Shown: positions 33,901-46,013 of the stretch, piece after piece | Numbering within the stretch: position 1 is the first letter of the stretch | How the letters are laid out: each line of letters starts with the position of its first letter | Position numbers and translations under genes: made by a program | Source of the DNA: Vesta saturnalis | Taxonomy: Eukaryota > Arthropoda > Insecta > Coleoptera > Lampyridae | NCBI GenBank assembly: GCA_036346205.1 | Contig: JARFJB010000821.1 | Span: forward strand, 5,733,722-5,797,721 | DNA: 64,000 nucleotides | Reading direction: 5' to 3' | The notes under the pieces: generated by a model | What the model was told of the DNA's origin: nothing | Databases searched by the model: none | The model's input: only the letters and a program-made list of their open reading frames with translations

Positions 33901-34429
33901 TTTAATTAAAAATTTAAATTTAAAAAACGACAAAACTTTAATTACTAAGCATGTAACGAAATTTAGAAAACGAACAATACTTGAGTCCAAATAAATGCCT
34001 GATTTTTCACTGTATTCTTCGGAACACTCTTTTCAATATTGATATCAATGGTTTCTCACGAAATTTTACGAAATCGTTTCATTTTTGACAATAAACTTAA
34101 CTTAAATTTTTTAACGTGGCTGTCAGTGTTTGACAAATGCTTCTTGTTCATGACAAGAATAGCTCTGTTACTATGGTAGTTCAGTATGACGTCATTGCAG
34201 TTGAATTATCGCTGTAATTCATAACGTTCAATGGGATTATTGCTGTAATCCTAACGAAGTCGCATTGCTGTACAGGAGTAAATTATACATGAGGGAAATA
34301 TTCAGGATAAGTTCCTTAGTAATGCCAGTTTAAAATACTAAAAAAAAATTCCCTTCACTGTTGTCTAAAGAGCTGATAATACCAACCCTCATATTAAATC
34401 TGGGAATCGCTACTTATTATCAAGTTCGA
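33901..34429. other. Unassigned stretch
   Basis: No gene, no defined repeat. Confidence 0.3.
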
Positions 34430-35252
34430 ATTTGCACGCCAGTGGCAATTCGTCCATCTTCGGAGACTTTTGGCCGCTTAGTGCGTGAAAGATGGGCTTC
34501 TTAAAAGTTACATAATTCAAAACGGGGTGACGGTACAAATTTAAATTTTGTTTTCAGTTAATAAGTAAAAATTATGAAAAATACCCATACCGTTGAAGTC
34601 ATCCTTATTTTTTACCCCCTTCAACCTCTGAATCGTTTTTTTTTGTAATGTTACATGTCCTTGTTTTTTTATCTAAATCGCTTCTACTACTACTCGAACG
34701 TAGCTCACACGACGCCATTTTTATACATGGAGTCGAAAGTTTAAATTTATACATTAATGTGTTGAAATGCCATGCAGTATAATTAATATAAAGAACTGAG
34801 CGAACACTCGTTTACTGATTCCATCGAAAATCATACTAATATGGCGAAGATAACACTCTTTTTTTCCAGATGTCATCTCCACACCTATACTAATTAAATG
34901 ATTGGAGCTTTCGAGCGGCGCCCTTCATCTTTATTAGTAGCAAAGCAATAACGTACAAATTTGCAAGTGGGCAACAGCGCAACGATAGCGAAAAAAAAAA
35001 CAAATCATAATAAAAAATCACTCAAGTCTAAATATGTGTATAACAATTACTTCATTTATATTGAAATTGCCAATATACTTCCATTATAAATAAGTTTTAA
35101 AAATATAATTGTTCTGAAAAGAACGATGTAATCAATAAAAAATAAAATCATAACTGTATAATTCGTGAAACTATCAAAAGCCGACGAATTAAAATATTAA
35201 ATTTGATGTCGACTTCCATCTTTTCCGTTAGGAACTAGATTTATAACAATTA
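34430..35252. repeat. R repeat family, copy 1 left part
   Basis: Matches other copies in the window. AAAATTATGAAAAA...CCCATACC...CATCCTTATTTTTTACCCC pairs with 54421-54490. GACGCCATTTTTATA (about 34713) and AATCATACTAATATGGCG pair with 54629-54700. TTATTAGTAGCAAAG...AACAGCGCAACGATAGC (about 34932-34990) pairs across the 54741-58129 insertion with 54731 and 58155-58180. TGTCGACTTCCATCTTTTCC (about 35208) pairs with about 58257. This copy keeps the empty target site of that transposon. The right side is cut by the Tigger-like element at 35253. Confidence 0.8.
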
Positions 35253-37302
35253 CAGTTGACTCGCGATAGTCCGACACTTGATAGTCCGACACGCTCGGTA
35301 ATCCGACGCCGTATCTAGCCGCATTTCGCGCCTCGTGTTGTGACAGGATTCTCAAGTCTTCCTTTTGTAAGTAGCTCGCTGTCTTTACTAGTTCAGTGAA
35401 GTGTTAAGTGTCAAGTGATGGCAAGTACAAGTGGAATCACTATAAAACGTAAACATAAAACATTAACTCTTTCTGAAAAATGGGAAATAATTAAGAGGTT
35501 AGACCGTGGTGAAACTCCAACAACTATTTCTAAAGCTTATGACGTCGGGCGACCAACAATCTATGACATCTTGAAAAATCGAGAAAAAATTGAAGATTTT
35601 GTGAAAACTGTTGAAGACGACTCAAAGAGAAAAACTCTTAGATTGGCTGAATTTCCCCAAGTAGAAGAAGCTCTTTATTCTTGGTTCAAACAGCAAAGGA
35701 ACAGACAGGCTCCGATTTCTGGGGATCTTTTGAGGGAGAAAGCAAAATTCTTTTATCGTGAAATTACAAAAAAAAAGATGATTTCCGCGCCAGTGACGGG
35801 TGGTTTGAGAATTTTAAAAAGCGACATGATATTCGTTATGTTCAGATGAGTGGAAATTGTCTGCTGACGAGACAGAAATTCCTAACTTTATCAAGAGCCT
35901 CACCTCGAAAATCACGGAATTAGGCCTTACGCCTGATCAAGTCTACAACGCCGACAAAACGGGATTAAATTGGCGGCAACTTCCCACAAAAACATTTGTG
36001 ACAGATGATGAGAAAAAAGTGTCTGGGAGAAAACTTCTGAAAGAAAGAAGCACTTTAATGGTTTGTTCAAATGCCGCTGGGAATCATAAGTTGAAACTGC
36101 TAGCTGTAGGTAAAAGTAAGAACCCGCGGGCATTTAAAAACACCAAGATAGAAACTCTTCCAGTGGTATATAAGAATCAAGGACGAGCGTGGGTCACTCA
36201 AGAAATTTTCCGAGACTGGTTTTACAACCATTTTGTCCCAGAAGTAAAACAAGATTTGAAACAAAAAAAACTACCGTTAAAGGCCCTTTTACTGTTAGAT
36301 AACGCCCCCGGACATCCGGCCGTGGAGGAATTGAGAGTTAAGACAGCTAATGGGTTCATTGAAGTTATGTATTTGCCAGCAAACACAACTGCTGTCATTC
36401 AACCGATGGACCAAAATGTAATAAAAACATTGAAGGCACATTACAAAAAGCGCCTACTGACGGACATCGTCAACCAGCCCGATGCAGACATCACTTCTGT
36501 TTTGAAGTCATTTAACATAAAGAATGCCATCCTTAACGCATCATTTGCATGGCAACAAGTAAAAACGTCAACTCTCATAAAATCGTGGAAGCATATTTGG
36601 CCAGAAAATCCACTCCTGAAAAGAAAGAAACGAAGATGAACAGTCTCAAGTTAATGGAGTTGTGGATGACACACTGACACTTTGTGGTAATATCACCGTT
36701 CCACAAGAATGTTTAGAAGACTTAAGAACATGGGTCTTAGACGGCAACTTAAATGCGGATGAAACAGATGATGAGATAGTACTGCAAGTCACGTCTACTG
36801 TTCAAGACGAAACAATCGAGGAGGCCGTGGAGGAAAATATACCGTCAGCTGTGATGAAGCTATGGCGGCCGCCAACACATTAATACGCTGGTGCGAGGAG
36901 CGTGAACTGGACTTCAACAACGTTTTATGCTGAAAGACATCCAAGAAAAAGCCATGACAGACTGTTTACGTAAGAAAAAACAAAAAACAATCACGGACTA
37001 TTTTAATCCGTAAGTTTGCACAATGTTCGCTCTGTACTTTAGTTTTTTTGTAAACGCTTAATCGTTTTGTGTTTTTCAATTTTATATGCAATAAATCTCT
37101 CTTTTTTGTGAAAAATAATGCCTAAATTGATTATTCTACACCTTTGATATCGAAGAGTATACAAAATAATACGTCAACAATTAATTTTCTTAACTTTTAT
37201 GGACAAATTCAGTAAAAATAAACTAACCTTCGGTAATCCGACAATTTTGGTAATCCGACACCCCCTCGGTCCCATAACTGTCGGATTATCGCCAGTCAAC
37301 TG
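35253..37302 (+). mobile_element. Tigger-like (pogo superfamily) DNA transposon
   Basis: The ends CAGTTGACTCGCGATAGTCC and, inverted, CAGTTGACTGGCGATAATCC are flanked by TA at 35251-35252 and 37303-37304. Both ends contain further short (A/G)TCCGACA motifs (left near 35278 and 35300; right near 37235 and 37253). Length 2,050 bp, with one transposase in plus orientation. The end sequence and size are typical of Tigger elements. Confidence 0.93.
35415..37013 (+). pseudogene. Tigger/Jerky-like transposase with C-terminal PIP-box motif
   Basis: The N-terminal helix-turn-helix (KTLTLSEKWEIIKRLDRGET; GRPTIYDILKNR) is followed by a CENP-B-like domain (FPQVEEALYSWFKQQR; SDGWFENFKKRH after a frameshift near 35790). 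Catalytic motifs are VYNADKTGLNW, LLLDNAPGHP and VIQPMDQNV, all three aspartates present, with 36 residues between the last two by my count. A frameshift near 36635 and another near 36880-36930 precede the end, which reads KKKQKTITDYFNP and a stop (37011-37013). QKTITDYF fits the PCNA-interacting consensus QxxIxx(Y/F)(Y/F), a motif reported for pogo transposase. Three to four frameshifts make the copy inactive, but its domains are all visible. Confidence 0.9.
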
Positions 37303-37869
37303 TACTTCATATGCTATCTTTGCCACCAAAGAATTGACCTACGTCATCGATACATGCACCTAGCTAAATAAAACGTTTATTTTGCCATCGCACATTTAAG
37401 TATACATCAAAAAAGGATGGTTAAAATTTCAAGTGCATTTTGAGCAACCGACGTATGTAATCGACTGTTTAAACGCATTGAAAAGAGATGACCTATAAAT
37501 GCTTGTTGTAATTTTTGTCTTAATATGATTATGAAAATGCTCCTTTGACTAACCTAGTTTGTTATTCTTATGGCATAACCTTCTTTTGCTTGTTACTTTC
37601 CATATTTCATTATACATTTTCAAAACAGTTCTTTTCAGAACTCTTCCGTTGTTCAATCATTTACGTTTATTCCAACATCTTTGTTAGTTTTTCCGAAACC
37701 TCGTAATGTCTATACAAGGTAACACCTTGCATACGCAAGCACAACAGTTTGTGCTGAATTTATTATAATATTTTGAAAAGGAGAAACAAAACAACGGCCC
37801 TTTAATACCACTGTCTAGTGTCCAAGAGGTAGGTGCTTTTAAAATTGTCTTAAGCTCAATTAATAGTGG

Positions 37870-38960
37870 TCTCAAATTTACAGCGTGTGGCAAATGCCTT
37901 GGGTGTATCTGTCACAACAGTGAAAAATATCAAGTCTTGGGAAAAATCCAACCAAATTCTGTCTAGTCCCGGGTAAAAAACGAGCACGTAAGAAAGTTAA
38001 ATCCGAAGATATTTCAGATACCTCGAAAGTGTCCATCAGGAATACCTTATATAATATGTACGAATAAAGTGAGTGTGTTATAGTTATATATAGCTTCTAC
38101 ATTAGTTTAAATTGTATTATTTACAGAAAAACATGTCACAGTTGCAACTTTAAATGCAGAAATTCGTAACACCCATATTCTGTTAAGCGATAGAAGTTTA
38201 AATCGTGCCTTACATGCAATGTGGTTCAAGTTCCAGAAAGAGTGTAATCGAAGAGCTTTGGTAGAAAAAAGAAATATAGCTGAAATGAGAACGCAGTTTT
38301 TTAAACAATATATGTGAGAAATCAATGCACCAATTCCAATTATAGTTTATTCATGCTGGAACTGCCGTAGGATTTGTACAGAATGCTTCTTTGCTATTTA
38401 CGTCGAAGTCATTGAAAGAAGATTACCATGGTGAAATGAATGGGGATATGCTTAAAAAGTAGCTCACTGAAAACCTCCTAAACAATTTAGAAGCACCTTC
38501 ATTAATTATAATGGATAATGAATGCGCCTTATCATTCCAAGTTAGTGGAAATACTACCAACATCGTCTTGGACGAAAGGTAACATGATTTCATGGTTAAT
38601 AAAAAATAACATTAATTATGATTCCACCTCATTCAATACCAAGCTCTATTCATTAATAAAATCACAACGAATAGTAAAACGATATGAGATCGATGAAATA
38701 ATAAGGAGTTACAGACATGACATATTAAGATTGCCTCTTTATCATTGTGAATTCTATGCGATTGAACTAATATAGGCACATGCTAAAGGATACTATGACA
38801 AGCACATAAGAAGAGATGGCTTCAAAGACGAAAATGTAATTAGTATGTGAAACGAAGCTTTACAATAACCTAATCAAGATATTTGGGCTAATTGTGTACG
38901 GCATACAGAGGAGATTATGAAACAGTGTTATAAAAGTGCTAGATTTTAGAGTAGACAAAA
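37870..38960 (+). pseudogene. DD82E-type transposase remnant (Sailor-like)
   Basis: Starts within a helix-turn-helix (RVANALGVSVTTVKNI), then GKKRARKKVKSEDIS and IRNTLYNMYE. A plausible intron follows (38069 GTGAGTG to 38126 TTTACAG), then HVTVATLNAEIRNTHILLSD and RALVEKRNIAEMRTQF. The first catalytic aspartate region is deleted near 38340-38350. The sequence resumes at HAGTAVGFVQNASLLF and MDN-APYHSKLVEILP, where a 4-base insertion at about 38518 breaks the frame inside the second catalytic motif. The end is EILRLP-like HDILRLPLYHCEF followed by AIELI. I count 81 residues between the second D and the E, which points to the DD82E/Sailor branch of Tc1/mariner as I remember it. Inactive. Confidence 0.7.
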
Positions 38961-39389
38961 TGATTATTAATGTTACAAGTGATTGTGATAGTTTGGATAC
39001 AGCTTAATTGTAGTCTTTTCTTTAAATCAATGTGTTACTACAACATAATTATGTATTTCACAAATAATTAATTGCATTAAAATTTATATAATCATGTGGA
39101 AGGCCACAGCATTGCTAGCTATTACAATTACAGTTGTACATATTCGAAGATCTTCAAGGCTCGTAATTACTGGGTGATTCTTTAATACTGATGACAGTTT
39201 GAATTTCACACAAAACAAAAAATTTTAAAGGTTGGTAATTATACATTGTCATTTATTTAATTCCAGTGGTGTATGTAGTATCAGTCTCTAAATTAATAAT
39301 TTATTTTTAAAATGCAAATAAATCTTCTGTGTTACAACAAATTTTATATTTATACTAAGCACAGTTATATTATTAACATTTTGTTAAAT

Positions 39390-39990
39390 AAACTATAAAA
39401 ATTGCTAAAAATATCCATCGTTATGTTCATGACACAATTCCACTCTACGCTTCGTATTGTCAAACACTTTTTCGAGAGATGTCGCAGGTGTAATTCTTTC
39501 AACTTCCTCTTCAAAATTATGTGGATTTTCAGTTGTCCACGTTTGATAATTTTGACTATTAATATAGTCAGATAAATGAAGCCATGCTTCATTGGTCATA
39601 ATAATAATAATAATGTTTATTTATTCAACAGACTGAAAGTCCAATTACAGAATAACTTTACGACAGTTACATTTAAAATATCGTTATTTAAATTTTTAGT
39701 AAACCAATCCAATAAATACATCTATTCTCATCATCAACAACATGTAGTTGATGTATAACAGAAATTTTTGTGCAAAATCCGTTGGCATGTTGAATAAGAC
39801 AACCCTGTAATTTGGAAATAAGGTTAGTAGGTATCACAAATTTATCCGTAGACAACTTACCAGCTTGATCACTTAACTGACGGATTGATTTTTTGGGACT
39901 TGCTTCCATTCCTTGCCTTACGACTTCTACCACTTCATCATTTCGTAGTAATGGACGACCTGTAGGATTTGCCTTACAAATGCAATTCCT
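39390..39990 (-). pseudogene. Internally deleted mariner-like transposase fragment
   Basis: The minus-strand frame from 39933 reads EVVRQGMEASPKKSIRQLSD (DUF4817-type helix-turn-helix region) and ISVIHQLHVVDDENR. After a frame change and an ATT-repeat insertion (about 39600-39615), 39599-39405 reads NEAWLHLSDYINSQNYQTW (around the first catalytic D) and ENPHNFEEE. It then jumps to ERITPATSLEKVFDNTKRRV and the C-terminal end. The part with the second and third catalytic residues is deleted. It is a different lineage from the five larger DD41D copies in the window. No TIRs found. Confidence 0.8.
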
Positions 39991-40128
39991 ATTTTCTTAT
40001 CTTCAAAAAGGTTTTTAACCTACAAATGCAAATGAATGTGATGTAAACATTATCTAATCACTTTAATCAATTCTTGAATTACGGGGTAGCTCTTTAAGGA
40101 ACGTTGATAATGCATAATGAAAAGGAAA

Positions 40129-40498
40129 GGAAAAAGCATGGTATTTCATTCCCTCCCCAAGGGGGAGGGCGGGCTGCTCGAGCTTCCCGAGCTCCTTCAG
40201 CCACAATCATGGATTCCCAGCATACATACATACATTACGTATATATGCATGGTGGGATTAAGGATTGGTGTGGTCAGGATAGGATCGGAAGGAACGAAGT
40301 TAGGGTTATGAGGGGGAAAATACTACTCCAGCATTCGCCTAAGTAGCCGCACATGGTGTGCATATACGCAGTGACCATGCCGCTACATGTGTATGAGGAA
40401 AACCCCATGAAAAAACCTCATACAAGGTAGACGGTAACGGGAATCGAACCCATTGCGTCCCGAATGCTAAGCAGGTCCACTACACTACCAGCTCGGTA
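40129..40498 (-). mobile_element. tRNA-derived SINE with target duplication
   Basis: On the minus strand the head reads GAGCTGGTAGTGTAGTGGAC, then CATTCGGGACGCAATGGGTTCGATTCCCG. This provides an A-box-like TAGTGTAGTGG and a perfect B box GGTTCGATTCC, the internal RNA polymerase III promoter. The body has no coding frame. Flanks TGCATAATGAAAAGG (40111) and TGCATAATGGAAAAG (40499) form an imperfect 15-18 bp target-site duplication, typical of L1-type retroposition. About 370 bp. Confidence 0.85.
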
Positions 40499-41150
40499 TG
40501 CATAATGGAAAAGTAAATGAAAATCAAAAACAAATTAACGACAGTATCACCAGCACTGATGTCAAAAAAGAACGAATAAAGTAACTAAAAATATTTAACC
40601 GCCAATGCAACACTGTACAAAAACTAGAATCGTACGCGCGAAATGTATTAAAGAATCAGCTGGTACATAACCTACAAATGTTATAATTACTAATCACATG
40701 TAAATGTTTAGACCTTTGTAAAAATCAGCATTTTTCATTAACCTCATTTTCAATTTTCATACACCTGTGGGTTAAGGTGCTATTTTTCAAACCATATTTC
40801 ATATTATCACCTGCAATTATAATTAAGATTAAATACCTTTGTATGTATAATAACGTCTAACACTTACCATAGCCCTTAATTTTTACGTTACGATAAAAAC
40901 CTTTCTAATCGGTTTTAACAAAATTACAATTCAATAACTTCAAAATATTTAATTTTTGAAGTTTTTCTACGAAGTATTGTTTAGATATTGAGATTTGGAA
41001 ACATTACTACATTACCGCCATCTAAGAGAACATTTATTAAGTTTGATTTTTAATCATTATTATGGATATAAGTTGACTAATATTTTAATATTAACCCATC
41101 CGTTACTAGATTATGACGTAGGTCAATTCTTTGGTGGCAAAGATAGTATA

Positions 41151-41900
41151 TTAAAATAACCAGCAATAAGGAATAAGAAAGCGATATAGTAAAATTGGCA
41201 AGTTAGTAAGAGACACACACATTCCAATTAGCTTCATACTGTGTAATACTGTTGAGACGTACCATCGGTTATCAAAAAAAAAACGATTACATTAATAATT
41301 TCATTGGATTGAACTATGTTTTCAGTAGGATGTCATTTTAATATTAATAATTGTCATTTTGACAAGTTAATTATTATAGCGAAAATGGTACTAGCTGATG
41401 TACAAAAATCAGTTATTCTAACCCGTATTTTTGAGGGAATTACCATTAGACGAATTACCGAAGAACTGGGTGTTAATACTAGTACTATTCTTCGCGCGAA
41501 ACGTGTAATACAGAACAGACTTCTTCAAGTTCTTCACTTAAAAACGTCATGCTGTCTAACCTTACTCTATAATTTATGACACTGGCGAAAAACAAAATGA
41601 CAAGTAATATCAAAATTAACAGTTACGCAACTAATTTTTTTGCAAAATGGACGTGTCTAAATCATCTCGCTGTAGTGGTTTTTTTAAATAACCGATCGTA
41701 CTATAATAAAAAAAAATTCAAACGTTCGAATTTAGTTGAAAACACAGTTATCTGTTCTTAAAAACTTTTTATTATTTCAATAAGAACGCGTACGTCAGTT
41801 TGTTTATATAAAATGTATATAAATGGATACAAATAAATTTACTGGTTTAGGTGTATTCTTAATGTACCGTTCAACACCTCTATCAATACGACGCTAGTCC
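41151..41900. repeat. R repeat family, copy 1 right part
   Basis: Colinear with 58545-58810: GTAAAATTGGCAAG...AGAGACACACAC, AATACTGTTGAGACG, then TTATT(A/T)(C/T)TTCAATAA, GAACGCGTACGTCAGTTT and the TATATAAATG(G/T)ATAC...AATAAA segment. Differences and an extra 41290-41760 block separate the copies. Confidence 0.65.
41316..41579 (+). other. Orphan helix-turn-helix-like frame
   Basis: From the internal ATG at 41385 the frame reads MVLADVQKSVILTRIFEGIT, then IRRITEELGVNTSTILRAKR. The spacing resembles the first helix-turn-helix of Tc1-type transposases (stretch 'I..L...G.....I...LGV...T'). It ends after about 65 codons with no catalytic domain. It could be the start of a degraded transposase or a chance frame. 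Confidence 0.3.
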
Positions 41901-42618
41901 ATGAACTCGGATTTTTTAAAATTACGTAATTCAACATGAGGTGGGAGTATAGTCGGGCCGGCGAGAGGTGTCTTACGACTCCTCTTTTAGTAAAGGACAG
42001 TTTAAGATTTTAAAAACGTATGTGGTTATTGGTTCATATAGTTAGTAGTTTTGAATACCAACAAAACATCGTCAATGTTTCCAGGTTATTCTCAAATTTA
42101 AGCCGCGCTGTCAAATTTAAATAAAATTATTGTTCGAATATCTTGGGGTTTAGCATCCTAAAGGTTTTAAAAATCCCCATCCACTCGTATAAATAAAGTC
42201 GAATTTCGTTTAAGGTCTGTTCGCACTTATTTTGGCATGTAAAGTCCACCGAGTGTGGGTAGTCATATGATAAAAAAATATATTGTACAACTGTAAACGA
42301 TTATCAGAACCGAGACCGGGTCAACAAAACTTCGTTTTGGATCTGTTTTACAAATTAATTATATCAATAAGAAACGAATTAGCTAGCAGTAGGCAGCGCC
42401 CGAACGAAGTGCGAAAAGTTTGGTTAATTGCGAAGGATCGTTTTTAGCCGACAGATCTCACTGCCTTAAAAGAGTCAAGACTGTAATTTGATTATCGAAG
42501 CCACTTATAAATAGCTGATTTTGTCATAAATAAATACACTGTATTGGATGTTAAAAGTGAGATTTATGATTAGTTAATAATAATATAACCGATTTTAAAA
42601 ATCTCAGTTTACAGTTTG

Positions 42619-42623
<5 letters not shown>
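41901..42623. other. Unassigned stretch
   Basis: No gene and no defined repeat. Confidence 0.3.

Positions 42624-42687
<64 letters not shown>
42624..42687. repeat. (TA)n microsatellite left of DD41D element 2
   Basis: Uninterrupted TA run ending four bases before the CAGGGTGTC end of the next element. Confidence 0.95.
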
Positions 42688-42689
<2 letters not shown>

Positions 42690-42690
42690 T

Positions 42691-45067
42691 ACAGGGTGTC
42701 TCAATATTGCGTATTCGGTCGATAACTCCTTAGTCATTAAACTTAGAAGATAAGTTTAAATACGAAAGTTGTTTATTTTTATAAGCTGCATAATCTAAAA
42801 ATAGTTTGGTTTCTACAGGGTGTAATATAAAAGAGGTACAATATAGAACTTTTGATTTTTAAATAGAACACCCTATATATTATTTTATTTTTTGATTCTC
42901 ATAATTTTACATCTTTTTTATAAGAATTACTTACAAGCTAAATCTTACAGTTTTTGAGATATTGGCAAAGTTATCTAAAAACTGACATTTTTATGTAATA
43001 ATTCAAGTAGGCCTATCTCAGTTATTTTTAAAGATAAAAAAATAATCTTTGGTATAGAATTTATTCATACATGAGCTTACTTTAATCTATTGTCAAAATT
43101 GGATTTCAATATATACGGTGATCACAAAAATTAATTCAACAACGTAAATTTGAAAATGCGGTCTTCGTTTTTTTAAATAGCACACCCTATATTTTTTAAC
43201 GCCTTGTCTTCGTCTATTAGTCGGCTTTAATTTTTATTAAATATGTTCTATACCCATCTCTAATAGTTTCGGAAATATTTAAGTTTGTTCAATTTTTTTC
43301 GTTGATAACACTGATGAAGAGTAACATTAGTCGGTCAAAGCAAGCTGTGGATACATAAGAAACTAAAAAATACTAACTGAAATACATAAATTGTAATTAT
43401 AATAAATATTGTATGAAATCACCATTTTTAAGAGATATTTGAGATGTTTTTAAACGATTCATCGTAAAATTAATCAATTTAATCAAAAGAGCGTAAAACA
43501 AAAGATGAACGAAAACAAATGAAGAAATCAAACTTGTCAAACACTGCTAATATTTGTGTAGTATTGTATACTTACTTCCTAAATTACAAAATGAATTTTT
43601 CGAAAGAAGAACTTGTTAATATGATTTACGTCCTTGGTGAAAGCGATAAAAATTGTCTTTTAGCTCATCGAATTTATAAGCAAAAATTTCCAAATGCACG
43701 ACACCCGCAAGTTTCAGCATTTGCAAGATTGAAAGAGCGTTTCGAGCAAACAGGCAGTATTCATTACGAAGACAATTTAGAACGAGAAAACCGCAATTAA
43801 CGAAGGTAATGAACATTTAGTTCTTCAATCCGTGATTGAAAATCCTCACGTTTCTTGCCGACAATTGGAATTAGTAGTTGGAGTTTCAAAAACATCAGTT
43901 AATAGAATTATAAAAAAAACATAAATATTATCCATACCATGTCCAACTTGCACAAGAATTAGACGAGAATGACTTCGTTAATAGATTAAACTTTTGCAAT
44001 TGGGTCATTAATAAAAATTTAGAAAAACCCAACTGTTTTAGCACGATCTTATTTACTGATGAAGCTACTTTCCACAAAAATGGATACGTTAATAGACATA
44101 ATTTCCATTATTACGATACTGAGAATCCCAGATTTATAATTCCTGTTGATCATCAACACCGCTGGTCACTTAATGTTTGGGTCGGAATTATTGGGGAAAG
44201 AATTATAGGACCTTATTTTTTTGAAAACACGCTCAATGGAGATTCATTTTTAAACTTTTTGCGCAAAACAACGACTGTAGATGATATAAAGGCAAGAATT
44301 AGTGACGTCATTCAAAATATAAATGTTTCCACGTTACGAAAAGTAAATATGTCGTTTATTCAAAGACTTCATGTTTGCCAGCAACAAAATGGTGGTCACA
44401 TTGAACATTTATTATAATTTTAAGTGTTTGTATTTCAGTTAATATGTTTTTCAGTTTCTTATGTATTCATAGCTTGTTTTGACCGACTAATGTTACTCTT
44501 CTTCAGTGTTATCAACGTATAAAATTGAACAAACTTAAATATCGCCGAAACTATTAGAGATAGGTATAGAACATATTTAACAGAAATGAAAACCGACTAA
44601 TAGACGAAGACAAGGCATTAAAAAAATATGGGGTGTGTCATTTAAAAAAATGAAGATATAGAATTTTCAAATTTATGTTATTGAATTAATTTTTGTGATC
44701 ACTCTGTATATTGAAATCCAATTTTGACAATAGATTAAAGTAAGCTCATGTATGAATAAATTCTATACCAACCATTATTTTTTTATCTTTAAAAATAACT
44801 GAGATATGCCTACTTGGCGTATTAGGTTATAAGTAATTCTTATAAAAAAGATGTAAAATTATGAGGATCGAAAGATAAAATAATATATGGAGTGTTCTAT
44901 TTAAAAATCTAAATTTCTATATTGTACCGCTTTTATATTACACCCTGTAGAAACCAAACCATTTTTAGATTATGCAGCTTATAAAAATAGGCAACTTTCG
45001 TATTTAAACTTATCTTCTAAGTTTAATGGCTAAGGAGCTATCGACCGAATACGCACTATTGGGACAC

Positions 45068-45070
<3 letters not shown>
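42691..45070 (+). mobile_element. DD41D mariner-like element 2, ~650-bp TIRs
   Basis: The left end ACAGGGTGTCTCAATATTGC and the inverted right end AGGTGTCCCAATAGTGCG start arms that stay matched to about 43386 and 44430, e.g. GATACATAAGAAACTGAAAA-type sequence near 43350 against TTTTCAGTTTCTTATGTAT near 44450. Pairs of (TA)n microsatellites abut both ends. Transposase on the plus strand. Confidence 0.88.
43591..44417 (+). pseudogene. DD41D transposase with internal deletion (element 2)
   Basis: The start MNFSKEELVNMIYVLGESDK begins the DUF4817-type N-terminus (KQKFPNARHPQVSAFARLKE). Frameshifts near 43790 and 43915 lead to SCRQLELVVGVSKTSVNRII and YYPYHVQLAQELDENDF, then TILFTDEATFHKNGYVNRHN with the first catalytic D, and WSLNVWVGIIGERIIGPYFF. 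After SFLNFLRK the sequence jumps to TTTVDDIKARISDVIQNI, so the second and third catalytic residues are deleted. The C-terminus QQQNGGHIEHLL and stop are intact. Much of this has no ATG, so it is easily missed. Confidence 0.85.

Positions 45071-45126
<56 letters not shown>
45071..45126. repeat. (TA)n microsatellite between element 2 and MITE
   Basis: TA run directly joining the end of the DD41D element to the ACAGGGTGAATC end of the next MITE. Confidence 0.95.
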
Positions 45127-45130
<4 letters not shown>

Positions 45131-45853
45131 GGTGAATCTTATCTAATCCGCCATAATTAAAGTGCTAGAACTCGTCATTCTAAGCAAAAAGTTCATATGT
45201 ACATGGGTCTGGAAATGCTTCGTTTCCGAGATACAGGGTGTCAAAGTTGAAAAAAGAAATCGCGTTTTCTTCAATATCTTTCGATTGTTTCGAAATAATT
45301 TCATGAAATTTCGTATGTGGAGGTTTTTTGGGATGACAAATTTAAATTTGTGGTCCATTTAGTTGTGGTTTCTAGGGGGCGCCAGCGGCAACCATTTCGA
45401 CCCCTTTAAATCGTCGCAATTTTTTTGTGCTACACTGTATACCATTTTGGACTAGAAAAATCGATTTCCTATCTTTTCTGCTAAAAAAAGGTATATCTTA
45501 GTGAAGTCGCTAGGAGCAACCCTTTCCGAGAAAAACGCATTTAAAACTCATGATGCATACACATTTTCGGAGGGTATTCTTTTGACAGGTTTAACAATAG
45601 GATTCTTACTTTTTACTTATGTGTCTGCTCTAGCAACTTCACTTTTTTAGCAGAAAAGATTTGAATTTGTCATCCCAAAACCCCATATAAAAATTTCATG
45701 AAATTATTTCGAAACAGTCGAAAGATATTGAATAAAACGCGATTTATTTTTCAACTTTGACACCCTGTATCTCGAAACAAAGCATTTCGGACCCACCTAC
45801 ATATGAACTTTTGCTTAGAATGATGAGTTCTAGTACTCCTTTAATTTTGGCGG

Positions 45854-45894
<41 letters not shown>

Positions 45895-45926
45895 ATACAT
45901 ATATATATATATATATATATATGTGT

Positions 45927-46013
<87 letters not shown>

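Larger units (their letters stand above)
37310..41150 (+). mobile_element. Probable DD82E (Sailor-like) element with nested insertions
   Basis: The left end TATGCTATCTTTGCCACCAA, continuing AGAATTGACCTACGTCAT (37310-37347), is the inverted match of 41113-41150. The ~38-bp TIRs enclose a DDE transposase remnant (37870-38960), a mariner-like fragment (39390-39990) and a SINE (40129-40498), the last two presumably later insertions. It begins only five bases after the target TA of the Tigger-like element. The link between these TIRs and the transposase is an inference from position. Confidence 0.55.
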
